A stretch of 64,000 nt of DNA. Origin: Corylus avellana (taxonomy: Eukaryota > Streptophyta > Magnoliopsida > Fagales > Betulaceae). The stretch lies in assembly GCF_901000735.1 (NCBI RefSeq), contig NC_081547.1, positions 23,552,046 through 23,616,045 of the forward strand, in the 5' to 3' direction. Below, piece after piece: positions 47,191-58,236 of this stretch (position 1 is its first letter; every line of letters starts with the position of its first letter). The notes below the pieces were generated by a model that saw nothing but the letters and a program-made list of their open reading frames with translations, did no database searches and was not told where the DNA came from. The translations under genes and the position numbers were made by a program.

Positions 47191-48138
47191 GGCGATATAG
47201 CAAATTTTTAGTAATCTTGTATCATTAGCATGGATATAAAAGACAATGCATTTTGTCCTATTGACACTCTCTTCTGCTTGTTTGACATAAGCCTTTGAAT
47301 TTCACTCTTGAAAGTGGGCTTTAATTAGTACCAAGGGTGTGAGTGCACAATGCAATTAATCTAAATAAGACGTGTTGAAATTGCTTGAGCCATTTTTTGA
47401 TGATGGGCCTGGTCCATTGGAAATGGGTCAAAAATAGTCGGCTAAGAGGCCATGCGACTCCCCTGGTAGCCTGGCAGGCTATTGCGTTAGTATTAATACC
47501 TCATCTACTTGCCACTATTTTCCACTTGCTGATGCTTGTTGGAAAGCAAGATGTAGCCCTTTATCCTTTTAATGGTGACATGGCTACCACTCTGGCACTG
47601 TCTCATTTGGTCGTATATATGTAAGTTGTTGGGGGTCTGGGTGAAAAATGCTATAATGGTTGGTGGAGGCCCAGAAATTAATGGACCCTGAAAAGGGCTC
47701 ACTCTTCAGAAAAGTCCAACTAGTCCTTAGGTATCATGAAGGCCTGTCGGTTTTAGATGGCCATACAACTCAGTGACCCAATGACCCAATGGCCCAAATA
47801 ATCGTCAAGATCTACCCTCCTAGCTAGCCACAAAGATCCGGACGCCCCTTTGCCAAAGGGAAGTTATTAAGCGGACAATTTTCCCTCTAACGACTTATTT
47901 AACCGAATTCTCATGCCTAATTGGCCTAATGATAGAGCCGCCCTTAGTTGGAATATCAGTTATACATGTTTAAAAAATGCATTAGATTTCACACGAAAAT
48001 TATAGGCCATGGCAAGTGTGCCTAAAAGGTCAACACAACTATGACAATAGTAGAGTTTCTAAGCGAAAGATGATTCCTCATGAAGCAATAAAAGTTTTTC
48101 CAACTTTTTCAATGTAGGATAAAATGAAGAGTAATGGC
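47191..48138. other. Intergenic, nothing recognised
   Basis: Short frames at 47385-47702 have no family signal. No RNA gene or complete element identified. Confidence 0.4.
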
Positions 48139-48290
48139 TGTAATGCTACTCGTGCTATTCTGCACATTAGATTTTCACATCAGCTTCAAACTGGTTAATA
48201 TGATGTGTTTTAAGTAATTTTTTATGTTAGCCACTTAAAACCTGTCACATTAACCGATATGAAAATCTAATATGAAAAATAACATTACAC
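48139..48290. mobile_element. MITE, near-palindromic, family F
   Basis: About 150 bp. Left TGTAATGCTACTCGTGC… and right …AACATTACA pair at the tips. Inner CATTAGATTTTCACATC pairs with GATATGAAAATCTAATATG, and the central GGTTAATATGATGTGTTTTAAG pairs with CTTAAAACCTGTCACATTAACC. Non-coding foldback element. Confidence 0.62.
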
Positions 48291-49090
48291 TAAAATGAAA
48301 ATTGTTTTCTTCTTTCCTATTCTGTTTCTTTTGCATGTCGGGTGTGCTCCCAATTCTCATGTATTATGTACTTAAATCTTTTTTTTTAATAGTAATAAGA
48401 ATTGATCAATGTGATTCAAAGGTAACAAGAATTTTAAGCTTTGTTTTGAAGAAAAAAAAAAGTAAAAAAAAAAAAAAAAATTGTTTATCAAAGTGAAAAA
48501 AAAAAGAAAAGAAAAGAGTTTGACAATTTTTTTTTTAATTTAAAATAAAAATAAAAATTGTTACCAAACATTACAAGGGTCCTACGCCCGTGTTTCGCAA
48601 CAGGCGCCGCCAGGTGGGCAGTGTCACCCACCAAGATGAGAGTTGAGTGGACAAATCCTTGACGGGATTCTTGTGAAGAAATTTTGGGAATATCTGTGGA
48701 CTATTTGTGCATCCACTATGATTTTGTGGGATATTCCACGAGATGCAATGATAAAAGGCAAGGATAACTTAATTTATCTATTAATCCACCAAAAAAAAAA
48801 CTTACTTTATCTATTATATATGTAAAAAGTATGAATTAGTGTTTCTATACAAAGAAAAAGAAAAAGCATGACTTAGTTTATCTATAAACAAATAAAAAGC
48901 GAAAAAGGATTACTTACTTTATCTATAAATTTTTTTTTTTTAAAAAAAAAAGAATGACTTACTTTATCAGTTTATCTAAAAAAAAAATTAAAAAAATTAA
49001 AAAGAAAAAAAGATAATAACTTACATTGAGAAGCTAAATTAAAGGCCACTTTCCGTTTGTGTGTGATATACATAAGGTCGGCATTGGTTT
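48291..49090. other. Intergenic, A-rich low complexity
   Basis: Multiple A-runs and imperfect repeats of ACTTACTTTATCTAT between 48790 and 48990. No gene. Confidence 0.45.
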
Positions 49091-49139
49091 GGTTGGTGTT
49101 AAGGGTATTTTTACCTATTGATTCGTGAAAGTTGGTTAA

Positions 49140-49660
49140 GTTAGTGATGCAAATCAGACCCTATTCGCACACCTCCTGGTACTGTGCTCGATCTTGCGAT
49201 CGAGCGCTCGATCGCACATGTAACTGCGCTCGAGCATACACGGGAGGCTTATGTTATTTTTTCCCATTTTATTATTTTCTAGCCAACTTTATGTTGTTGT
49301 TTTATTAGGGTTAGGGTTTTTGGAGTCTTTATTTCGTTATTTTATTAGGTTTAGGATTTTGGGGTATTTATGTCATATTTTATTAGGTTTAGGGTTTTGG
49401 GCTATAAATATATGCTTATAGCTTCCATAAAAAAGCAGTTGTTGTTTATTATTGATTTTAATAAATGAGAATACTAAGAATTGAGTTCATTCATCTTTTC
49501 CTTCAAAACTTAGAGAGTATCTAGTTTTGTCAAGAAGATTTCTTAGATCATTGATAGAAAAAAGATCTAGAAGTATCTATCTGCTGGTTATTGGTGTTAT
49601 TCGTTGCAGCCCACTAAGTCACGTTGTATCAGTTAGTTAGTTAATCAACTTCATATCGAA
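49140..49660 (+). mobile_element. Probable LTR fragment with internal TTAGGTTTAGG repeats
   Basis: Three degenerate units of about 48 bp, each with TTTTATTAGG(G/T)TTAGG(G/A)TTTTGG, lie at 49296-49410. They are followed directly by a good TATA box (GCTATAAATATATGC, 49402-49416) and a leader-like stretch. U3 repeats, TATA and U-rich leader suggest an LTR promoter. Ends and coding parts were not found. Confidence 0.4.
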
Positions 49661-50385
49661 AAAAAAAAAAATTTCGACTTTTTTGGATTAATAGGTTAAT
49701 TGGTGGTCGGTTAAATTATAAGTTTTTATGTTAAGATTTATGAACTTCTTTGTAACTACAGAATCATTAAAGCATATGCTTTACAAATGAAAATAAAAAG
49801 TAAATTCATGGAACACAAACCAAAATGAAAATTATAAATTAGCTAGACAAACACAATAAAAAAAACCTACAAGATAAAATTCAAATTTTACGTGAAAAAT
49901 CGGTTAATTGTTGATATTACCTTCCGAACTGAAACGATATCAAAACAAGGGAGTTTTCACCAATAGGCACACGCAGTGGAAATGATCTATTTCTCTTTGT
50001 GCAAATTAAATTGTCAATGTAATACCAAATAACAACTCACCAATAAGGTAGAGAAATAAATCAAACAACCCACAATCAAGACACCACCACATATTTTTCA
50101 TGAAAAATCCTTAGCTATGAAGGAAAAAATCACATGACATAGTCTAGTTAAACCTCTCACCATCCATAATAGTGAGTTTACAAGTGTCTTCTCAAGAACA
50201 ATATCTAGAGGCTACCAACACATGAAGAATACATTATTTATTTATTTATTAAAACATAAATTTGCTATTCCAATAGTGAATTTAAACCAGAGCAATAAAA
50301 AAAAAATAGTTTCATTGAGCATAAACAATTGAGCAATTATTGAGAAAAGTCAACGACCAACACCATTCAACACTAAACTTTTATC

Positions 50386-50430
<45 letters not shown>

Positions 50431-50590
50431 CTAAAATGATCGTCTCTATTTCAAAGGAAATAGAGGCGAACCAATTAGGCAAAACAAGAAGGCAAAAATA
50501 GTCTTAAAAAACTTAAAAACACCATTTTACCCTCATATAATACACTAACCAATTCCTCTCGATTCCCAAAAAGATCATAATAAAATTTAG
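49661..50590. other. Intergenic, with A41 homopolymer
   Basis: No gene seen. A 41-nt adenine run occupies 50388-50428. The words around 49900-50200 resemble eroded LTR sequence but cannot be assigned. Confidence 0.4.
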
Positions 50591-51036
50591 GGTTAAATAC
50601 CTTATTCATTCATGTGATTTAATTTCTCTATTTTTTGATCCTTAGGATTTATTTTTTATCACAGAAGGTCCCTTTGATTTGCCTAAAGACAGAAATGGTC
50701 CCTTCTTGCCAAAATTTGACGAAATGTCACGTCAGTATCAATCACAGTTTAACACTAGTTTTAAAAAAATGATTGGGGGTGATTGTATCCTCCTTGGCCA
50801 TTTGGGAGTGGGCTTTGGTCATTTTGGGGTGGTTGACCACCTCCTTTGGCAATGGAGGTGCCCGCTCCATCCCAAGGGTTTTTTGGCTAAAAATTTTTTT
50901 TCCACGTGCTAAACTGTGATTGGTAGTGACATGGCAAAATTTTAACAAATGGACCATTTATATCTTTAGACAAATCAAAAGGACTTCACATAATCAAAAG
51001 TAAACTCTAAAAGATTGACCGGAATAAGGTACCATC
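50591..51036. mobile_element. TIR element, family G copy 1
   Basis: Left GGGTTAAATACCTTATTCATTC pairs with right CCGGAATAAGGTACCATCC. Subterminal CTAAAGACAGAAATGGTCCC pairs with GGACCATTTATATCTTTAG, and TCAGTATCAATCACAGTTT pairs with AAACTGTGATTGGTAGTGA. The centre has GGGGTGGTTGACCACC. No transposase. It ends about 480 bp before the receptor kinase start codon. Confidence 0.65.
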
Positions 51037-51385
51037 CAATCACCTTCGGACGTGACTATGTGTAAAACCTCAATTTTCTCTGTGGTCACACCTTTCAGAT
51101 TGATTTTTGTCCCACCGTCACGGTTTTTGAATCTACTCCCTTAAATTTTTCTTCTTCGTCAAAACACAAAGCGTGTTTCTTCTTTTTCGTCATCACCAAA
51201 TACAACTGACAACACACTGTGCGTCAGGCTACAGAACATAGGCTGACGCCTCTATTTGTAGCTCATGTGGTGCCTTCACTCACGTCACCCAACACATCGA
51301 TGGCCATGGTTGTTAAACTCCCACCCCCATCTCCTCACATTCACCTAATTTTTCACTTTTCAAATACCACTTTTTTATTTTCTCA

Positions 51386-51394
51386 TATAAATTA
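51386..51394 (+). promoter_or_regulatory. Candidate TATA box of lectin receptor kinase
   Basis: TATAAATTA lies 129 bp upstream of the start codon in a T-rich setting, a plausible distance for a plant TATA plus a leader of about 100 nt. Position alone supports it. Confidence 0.35.
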
Positions 51395-51514
51395 TTATTT
51401 TATTATTTTCTTTTCTTTTACACATGAACAGTGCAACGGCGGGGTGTTGTTAATCTACACCCCTGAATTTCGTCTACCTCACAAAGGCCAAAGCTGAATT
51501 CTTTTTTCGCTCTC

Positions 51515-53524
51515 ATGGCAGAAAAAACCATGATCTCTATCTGTGTTTTCCTTCTCCTCCTAAATCTAGTAAAGCCAGCTGATGTAGCTACATCCTTGTT
51601 GGACGAGTTCAGCGGCGGGTTCAGTGCTGCAGGCAACAACTTGACCTTAGAAGGCGTTGCAGCGGTTGAGAACAATGGCGTACTTCAGCTAACAGACTAC
51701 AACTCGACCATGGTACTCGGCCACGCGTTTTATTCACACCCAATCAAATTCAAAAACTCCAGCGGCGAAGTCATGTCCTTCTCCACCACCTTCGCTTTCG
51801 TTATAATCCCCCAGCCATGGAGACAAGGCGGCGATGGTCTGGCTTTCGCAATCTCTCCCGTAAAAGGGCTTCCTGGGGGTAAACCAGGCGAATTTATTGG
51901 CCTCTTCAACGCCAGCAATAATGGGAACTTCTCGAACCATATCTTAGCGATCGAATTCGACACTTACATGAACCAGGAGTACAATGAAACCGATGACAAC
52001 CATGTCGCCGTCGACATCAATAGCATAATATCCAAAAAATCTGCTCCGGTCGTGCAATTTAAGGGTAATGATGCGAACGGGGTACGCCTTAATTTGACGA
52101 GTGGCCAGGTAATTCAGGCATGGATCGATTATAATTCGCCTACAAATCAATTGGATGTGAGGGTTGCGACGGACTCTGCCAAACCCACTTCTATACTTTT
52201 GTCCTCTAAAGTTAACCTCTCACAAATTCTTTATGAATCCATGTACATCGGGTTTTCTGCTTCTATTGGTTTAGTCACGAGCTCGCACTATATCCTGGGT
52301 TGGAGCTTCAACATGAATGGAGAAGCTAAATCTCTCAATTTAGATAAACTTCCTAAGCCACAGCTCCCCGGTACTGCCACTGGGACCAAAAAGAGTCGGA
52401 CAGGCCTAATTGTTGGCGTCTCACTACTTTCAGGTGCTTTGGCTGTGATTTTGCTTGCTGCTTTGACGTTTTACATCGTCAGGAGGATCAAGAACGCTGA
52501 TGTGGTTGAGGACTGGGAGAATGATATTGGTCCGCATAGATTTCCTTATGAGGAGCTGAAGAAAGCAACAAGGGGTTTCAAAGAGAAAGAGCTACTTGGG
52601 TCTGGTGGGTTCGGTCGAGTTTACAAAGGAACTCTTCCAAACTCTGACACCCAAGTTGCTGTCAAGCGTATTCCCCAGGATTCTAAACGGGGTTTGCAAG
52701 CGTTCATATCGGAGGTTGCTACTGTTGGTCGTCTGCGTCATAGAAATTTGGTTCAATTATTGGGTTGGTGTCGTCGGGAAACTGATCTGCTACTTGTGTA
52801 TGAATTCATGCCAAATGGAAGCTTGGATAAGCATCTGTTTGATGAGCCCAGATCAATCCTGAGCTGGGAACAAAGGTTCAAGATCATCAAAGGAGTGGCT
52901 TCAGGGCTTCTATACTTACACGAGGAGTGGGAAAAAGCTGTAGTTCACAGAGACATCAAGGCCGGAAATGTTTTATTGGATTCTGAGTTTAATGCAAGGC
53001 TGAGCGATTTTGGTCTTGCGAAGCTATACGAGCACGGCTCGAACCCAAGCACCACCAGGGTGGTGGGCACGCTTGGTTATATGGCCCCTGAGCTGACGCG
53101 GACAAGCAAGCCTACGACCGGGTCGGATGTGTATGCCTTTGGCGCTTTGTTGCTGGAAGTGGTTTGCGGTAGAAGACCCATTAATCCTACAGCATCGTCT
53201 GAGGAGCTGATGCTGGTGGGCTGGGTTTGGGAGAATTGGGCGGTAGGAGCAGTGCTTGATGTTGTAGACCCAAGGATGGAGGGAAAGTTTGATGAGGATG
53301 AGGCTGTTTTGGTGCTCAAACTGGGCTTAATTTGTTCAAATGATGACGCCGAGGCACGCCCAACGATGAGGCTGGTGGTGAGGTACTTGGAGGGCGAGTT
53401 GGCGCTGCGGGAGGAGGTGGCGATGCCATATCAGAAAAAACGTCGTGCTTCTGCTGTTGAATTTGAGGATTATACGCAATCCTTCCCGACTACGTCGTCG
53501 GTGTATGACATTGATGGTAGGTAG
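51515..53524 (+). CDS. L-type lectin-domain receptor kinase (S.4-like)
   Basis: Single exon, 669 aa, typical for this intronless family. It is a plasma-membrane receptor-like kinase with a legume-lectin ectodomain, implicated in sensing extracellular ligands and immunity. Signal peptide about 1-24; legume lectin domain about 28-268 (GDGLAFAI 107-114, IEFDTYMN 146-153); transmembrane helix about 297-322; Ser/Thr kinase about 356-627 with GSGGFG 362-367, VAVK lysine K384, HRD 478-480, DFG 498-500 and APE 524-526. HRD and DFG are intact, so catalysis is expected. The activation segment wording (KLYEHGSNPSTTRVVGTLGY) is closest to the LecRK-S.4 group from memory. No stop or frameshift. It sits in a block bounded by gypsy LTR copies. 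Confidence 0.95.
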   Translation: MAEKTMISICVFLLLLNLVKPADVATSLLDEFSGGFSAAGNNLTLEGVAAVENNGVLQLTDYNSTMVLGHAFYSHPIKFKNSSGEVMSFSTTFAFVIIPQPWRQGGDGLAFAISPVKGLPGGKPGEFIGLFNASNNGNFSNHILAIEFDTYMNQEYNETDDNHVAVDINSIISKKSAPVVQFKGNDANGVRLNLTSGQVIQAWIDYNSPTNQLDVRVATDSAKPTSILLSSKVNLSQILYESMYIGFSASIGLVTSSHYILGWSFNMNGEAKSLNLDKLPKPQLPGTATGTKKSRTGLIVGVSLLSGALAVILLAALTFYIVRRIKNADVVEDWENDIGPHRFPYEELKKATRGFKEKELLGSGGFGRVYKGTLPNSDTQVAVKRIPQDSKRGLQAFISEVATVGRLRHRNLVQLLGWCRRETDLLLVYEFMPNGSLDKHLFDEPRSILSWEQRFKIIKGVASGLLYLHEEWEKAVVHRDIKAGNVLLDSEFNARLSDFGLAKLYEHGSNPSTTRVVGTLGYMAPELTRTSKPTTGSDVYAFGALLLEVVCGRRPINPTASSEELMLVGWVWENWAVGAVLDVVDPRMEGKFDEDEAVLVLKLGLICSNDDAEARPTMRLVVRYLEGELALREEVAMPYQKKRRASAVEFEDYTQSFPTTSSVYDIDGR

Positions 53525-53924
53525 GCCAACGGTATGGTTATGGTAGTATCTTTGTCTGAAAACAGTTAGTTCGTCATTATTTATGCTTTTCAAATGGTGT
53601 TTTCTTTTTTTTAAAAAAAATGTTTTATATTAATTTTAAAATGAAATATTGAATGGATGTTCTGTAGTTTGAATTGTATGTTAATAATTTTGTTTGAAAA
53701 AATAAGAAAGTGTTATCAAAATTATTATTATTTTTGTAGAAACAATGAAACAAGAAGTAAATTTAGGATCGCTTCACCCACCCCGAAATGTCAAGGGTGT
53801 CACACCACCCCATATGTCTTGGGAACCATGACAAGGCTGCTTGGGGGTGGTGTGACTGCCTTCGGCTGCTAATGTGGGTGGTCGACCACGTGGTCATGTA
53901 GCATATTCCTTCAAGAATAGGTAG
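53525..53924. other. 3' flank of receptor kinase, GGGTGGT palindromes
   Basis: The presumed 3' UTR is followed by a short stretch (53790-53895) with GGGGGTGGTGTGAC and GGGTGGTCGACCACG, the same palindrome type as in the elements at 31.5 and 55 kb. No gene. Confidence 0.45.
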
Positions 53925-54630
53925 AGCATATTCAGCAGTAACTCTAAACTAGTTTTTTTTAGATAAATTTAGTTATTCTCACTTTTTTCCTTGCAAGTAC
54001 TGCAGTAAACTTTTATATCTGAAAGTTTACTGTAGCACATGTAAGTAATATTATATTCTATTTTCTCTCTCTTTCTCTCCCTCCCCTCTATCTGTCGCTC
54101 TCGTCTTCCTCCACTTCACGGTGAGCTTGTCTTCCTCCACCATTACCAAAGAGCCCATAACCACCAACCCTATTTCGTGATCTCGGAAAATTTATTGTAA
54201 CTCACCACTCACCAAGATCTCCTTTGCAATAGATTTGTGGATATGTTGGCCAATTGAAAAATTTTAGTTGCAAATTTGATTTGGGCTTCTTGGGTTTGCT
54301 AGGAGTGGGAATTTTGGAAGGGTTTTTGGTTGCCTAAATGGCCGAAACAACTCTTTCACGGTACTTGAGAACCCACAAGAGGCGTTAACCCAGCTCTGGG
54401 GGCGAGAGGGAGACGAGAGATGGGGGAATATGGTTTTGCTGTGAGAGAGAGTGAGAGGAGAGAGAGATCGACGAGAGATGGAGAAGAAACGAAAATGATA
54501 AAAATAATATTTAATTAGAATTGAGAGTTAAAATAGCTATTTTGGTGGAGTGTGTTGTAAAAAACTAGTACCTAAAAAATAAAATATGGTGTTTTGAGTA
54601 ACTAAAATAAAAGACCTTGCCGGAGATGCT
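53925..54630. mobile_element. Possible large MITE
   Basis: The left tip GAGCATATTCAGCAGTAACT and the right tip CTTGCCGGAGATGCT are related as inverted repeats to the common plant MITE end GAGCATCTCCAACAG. The interior of about 700 bp is CT- and GA-rich and non-coding. Arms beyond the tips pair poorly. Confidence 0.45.
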
Positions 54631-54639
54631 ATTAGGGAA

Positions 54640-54741
54640 TGATTATTCTTAGGAATAAGTCTTTACCAAACAAAATAATTCCTATTTTATAGGAATAGTT
54701 ATTTTATTCCAAGTGTCTATTCTGTAAACTAAACAAAACCT
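54640..54741. mobile_element. Fragment of family E TIR element
   Basis: CTTAGGAATAAGTC, TTTACCAAACAAAATAAT and TCTATTCTGTAAACTAAAC follow the same order as the last 105 bp of the element at 31342-31952, so this is its right end only, diverged. Confidence 0.6.
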
Positions 54742-54798
54742 TAGTTCTTATGGTCAATTTATTACATCCCATATCATAATACCTCTTATTTTTTTCTT

Positions 54799-55385
54799 GG
54801 GTTAAATACCTTATTAGTACATGTGTTTTCACGACTTTAATTTTTTTTCACTTAAGTTTTAATTCGTATCATAGATGGTACCTATGTTATCAATAAATAG
54901 TAGTTTAATACTTCTGTCACCATTCTGTCAGTCAAACTAATGGACTGACACTTGTACTAACAAAAGCATGCCACATATCCTAATTAAAAAACTAAACCTC
55001 AAAAAAAAAAAGAAAAAAAGTGTCATTGTCACCCCATTTTGGCCATTCGGGGTGGTTGAGCTACCCCTAGGATCGGAATGGGGTGGCCGAACCACCCCCA
55101 AGGGCCTTGGGGATGGTTTTAGACACCCCTTTTTAGCCATTAAGGGTGGTCAAACCACCCCCATGGCCTCTAAAGGTGGCTCGGCCACCCCCAAGGCTTT
55201 TGGAGGTGGTTTCAACCACTTTTCTTGGTCATTAAAGGTGGTTTGAACTTTAAGAATGGTTCGGTCACCCTAAATCAGCCGTAAGAGGTGGTCGAAATAC
55301 CCCATGACGTCTAGGGTTGGTTTCATCCATTGTTTTTTTGGTCATTGGGAGTAGCTCTTGGAAACGGTTCGACCACTACCATTGG
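54799..55385. mobile_element. TIR element family G copy 2, with palindrome array
   Basis: Begins GGGTTAAATACCTTATTAGT, the same end as the element at 50591, and shares CATAGATGGTACC/AATAG-type subterminal wording. The interior carries an array of short GGGTGG…CCACCC palindromes at roughly 31-bp spacing (55049-55300). The right inverted repeat was not found, so the end is approximate and the copy may be truncated. Confidence 0.5.
55049..55300. repeat. Array of short palindromes, about 31-bp period
   Basis: Units start near 55049, 55080, 55110, 55144, 55174, 55204, 55236 and 55288. Examples are GGGGTGGTTGAGCTACCCC, GGGGTGGCCGAACCACCCCC and GGGTGGTCAAACCACCC. Stems are conserved while loops and linkers vary, as if pairing rather than primary sequence is retained. 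Confidence 0.75.
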
Positions 55386-57925
55386 CCAAAAAGTTATGTC
55401 TAATGTATTGCCAAATTCACAATATTATCCCAATTATGTCAGATTCTACTAATACTTGTCTATCTTGTGTTGATCTTCAAAATCTAAGTTTCCACCTTCC
55501 CCGTTACCGATTGCTTGCACAGCCCTGCCCTATCGTAATTCACCCTCCTCCCTCCCACAATTGCCCTGTCCCCCAACAATGAGAATAAGATACTCTCCAT
55601 TATTCTAGTTAGTGGTTTTAAGGATAAAATTGTTATTTTAATTTTTTGAATAATTTTATCCTCTCTAAAATACACTAATACTCTTCATTTCATTTGAAAT
55701 AGAAATGAACATTTTCCCAACAATAAAGCCTCCCAAGAACTTTTCCCTTGCCCCTTGCCTCCTCCCCTTAAAAAAGAAAGTTGGTGGTGGTATTTGATAT
55801 TATCATGTAAGTTTATGTAGTTTTCAGATGGTTTCCAATCATAATAGGAAAATATTTTTCTTACAAATCAAAAAGTAGACATGATCAATATTCTTTTCAA
55901 GGTCTTATAAACCTAAACAATGAGAAATTAATGATTTTCCTCGAAAAAGCATTTTACCCTTAAAATGTTTTCACTTACCAGATTACGAATTTACAAGTTG
56001 TGATGAATTTCTCAGAATGATTATATATCTTTTTTTTTTTAATAATTCATAACTAAGTGCTTACTATTTTTGGGCTTCTGATGTTAATTTTCAATTCAGT
56101 CAGTTTTTGGTACATGTATAAACTTTTGAATGATCTCTCCTTGAATTTGGAACAGCAGGAACAAATACAACCAGTACTGGTGAAGTTGCTATGGTTGCCA
56201 CCAACTTTATACATGCAGAGGATCACCACTCTCAAGAGGCTCCGATCCTACAAAATCAATATCCACCATTGGATCATTCGATTTCCTAGCAAAATCTCAA
56301 GTATTCTCAATAAAACCTTCAACAAAGCCCTACTATGGTTCAGATTCTGCTTTAAGAGCTACTGCAATTGATGCCAATGCACAATTTTAACTCAATATTT
56401 TAACAGTAATTATGTTTATCATTTTCTATCGGTTTAAGTTAGGTGCAAAGATATAGTTTATTTCGATGGTTAAGCACAAAAGAATGGGGTGAACCCAAGC
56501 ACGACGATCAGACAAGATTGGCCAATGTTGCGGTCCAAGGATTCAAAAATCTTCTCTTTCGATTAAGCTTCAATCAAGACTACAATTGAAACATTCTGAA
56601 AGTTTACTTTGAATGTTAGAACGACTTTTAATTGTAATTGCAATTGAGGCGCTATGTATAAATCTTGGTAAACAATTTGGTTCAAATGAGTTATTTTCAT
56701 TCCAACCAGATCTATCCTTCAATTCCAGCCACTAAATAAACACCAACCTAAACCAAGGCCTAAAAATATGACAACCCAGAAACCATATTTCAAGCACATG
56801 AAATTTCAAATTTCACAAGCATCCTTTGATGGAAGGATTCAGATACCTACAATTCTCTATTCGGAGTCATGCTCTTTTGCTTCACCCCTCTGTTAGAATT
56901 GCAGAAATTCTTTACAATTGTAAAAAGCTTATGATAAGGTTTAATTGTTCTAAGAGGTGCTTAAACCGAGCATTGTTTGGACAATTGAGCTCATAATTGC
57001 CTGCCTCATGAAAAAGGGAAAAATTATTGGATGGAAAGGGCCAGGTCCCACCATTAAAGTTGTTGGTGGACCCAAAACTTTTACCCAAACACTCAGCCAT
57101 CCCAGTCTATTTGTGGGATCCAGAACTTTAAATTTGTTTGATTGTTTCCATCAAGTCCAATGCTTTAAGAGAAATAGTCTGCACGGGCTTCAACTAGACC
57201 CAAACAAGCATTAATACTATTATACTCTTCTTTGGCAACAAAAAAAAAAAAATGAAGGTGGCAGATATAAGAGAGCTCTGTTAGATCACCACATATTTCA
57301 AAGTCGAAAAAAAAAATTAATAACTTAATTATTACTTTAACGCTGTATGCCACGAGAATTTCGAGACATCTCCTTTAAGTTTGGCATCATAACCCTAGAA
57401 CACAACTTTGACTACTTGAAATCGACCATATGATTTAGTGCAACATCCCATGCATCATGCATGGCGAGAAGAGCAATTGACCAAAGCTTCTTTGAGTGTA
57501 ACAAATATTATTAAAATTCCTTTTACTTTCGGATAGACGTACACCTTCATGTGATCTTCCGAATTTTGGCCATACAAAAATGAGGTTCATGCTGCAGATA
57601 AGAAGACAGTCCAAAACCTGCGACCCCACAAACAAGGCAACTAAAAGAATACGCGAATATAATATATATTCTTTTTTTTCTTTTAACTAAAGACAAATGT
57701 GAAAGGGGAGAAAAACGTGTTCTTTCTTTTAAGTTTTATTGGTCAAGGTGCGTGAGTTTGTGGCAGTTGGATAATCATTGGTGAAGTTTTGGAAGTTAAC
57801 GAATATTTAATTTGTCCAAAAACAAGTGTACATTTTTATAATCAGTTATTAATTCCTGATTTTACTTTTTTTAAAAGAAAAGAAAAGGTTAAGATTTTAT
57901 AGAAGAGAATAACTTAAATGCGGAG
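55386..57925. other. Intergenic, no supported gene
   Basis: An open stretch at about 56213-56389 can be read as GSPLSRGSDPTKSISTIGSF onward to ALRATAIDANAQF and a stop, and looks moderately protein-like. I cannot match it to a family and find no upstream exon, so no gene is called. T-run at 56030-56040; A-run at 57240-57252. Confidence 0.35.
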
Positions 57926-58211
57926 TGTTGGAACAAGTGGCTTATATTCTACTACTGATTTATTAGGTGTAATTAGTTTATGTGGGCTTAAGAACAATAA
58001 GTTGTGGGGGCTATTTTGAGGTTTTCTAAAATACTTAGAATTAGGGTTTTCCTATAAATATGTTATGTTGTAATCCTAAATTACTGGATAGCAAAATATA
58101 GCTGCACTCTCTCCTGTGGACGTAGGCACATTGCCGAACCACATAAATTTGTGTCTTGACTCTCTCTTTTCGATCACATATTATTCATCATTGTTGTGCA
58201 CGATAACAACA
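57926..58211 (+). mobile_element. Copia 5' LTR
   Basis: 286 bp starting TGTTGGAAC and ending GATAACAACA, followed at once by ATTGGTATCAAAGCC, a Copia-type initiator-tRNA primer-binding site with one change. It is the left LTR of the gag-bearing fragment that follows. Confidence 0.82.
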
Positions 58212-58236
58212 ATTGGTATCAAAGCCTAATTATACA

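Noticed and set aside
55049..55300. CRISPR-like array
   Set aside because: Repeats are degenerate, spacers are short and similar to each other, the DNA is plant nuclear and no cas genes exist. The array is transposon-internal palindromes.
56057..56390. Possible last exon of an unknown gene
   Set aside because: One frame looks moderately protein-like to its stop near 56389, but I recognise no family, find no upstream exon, and neighbouring frames are equally open.
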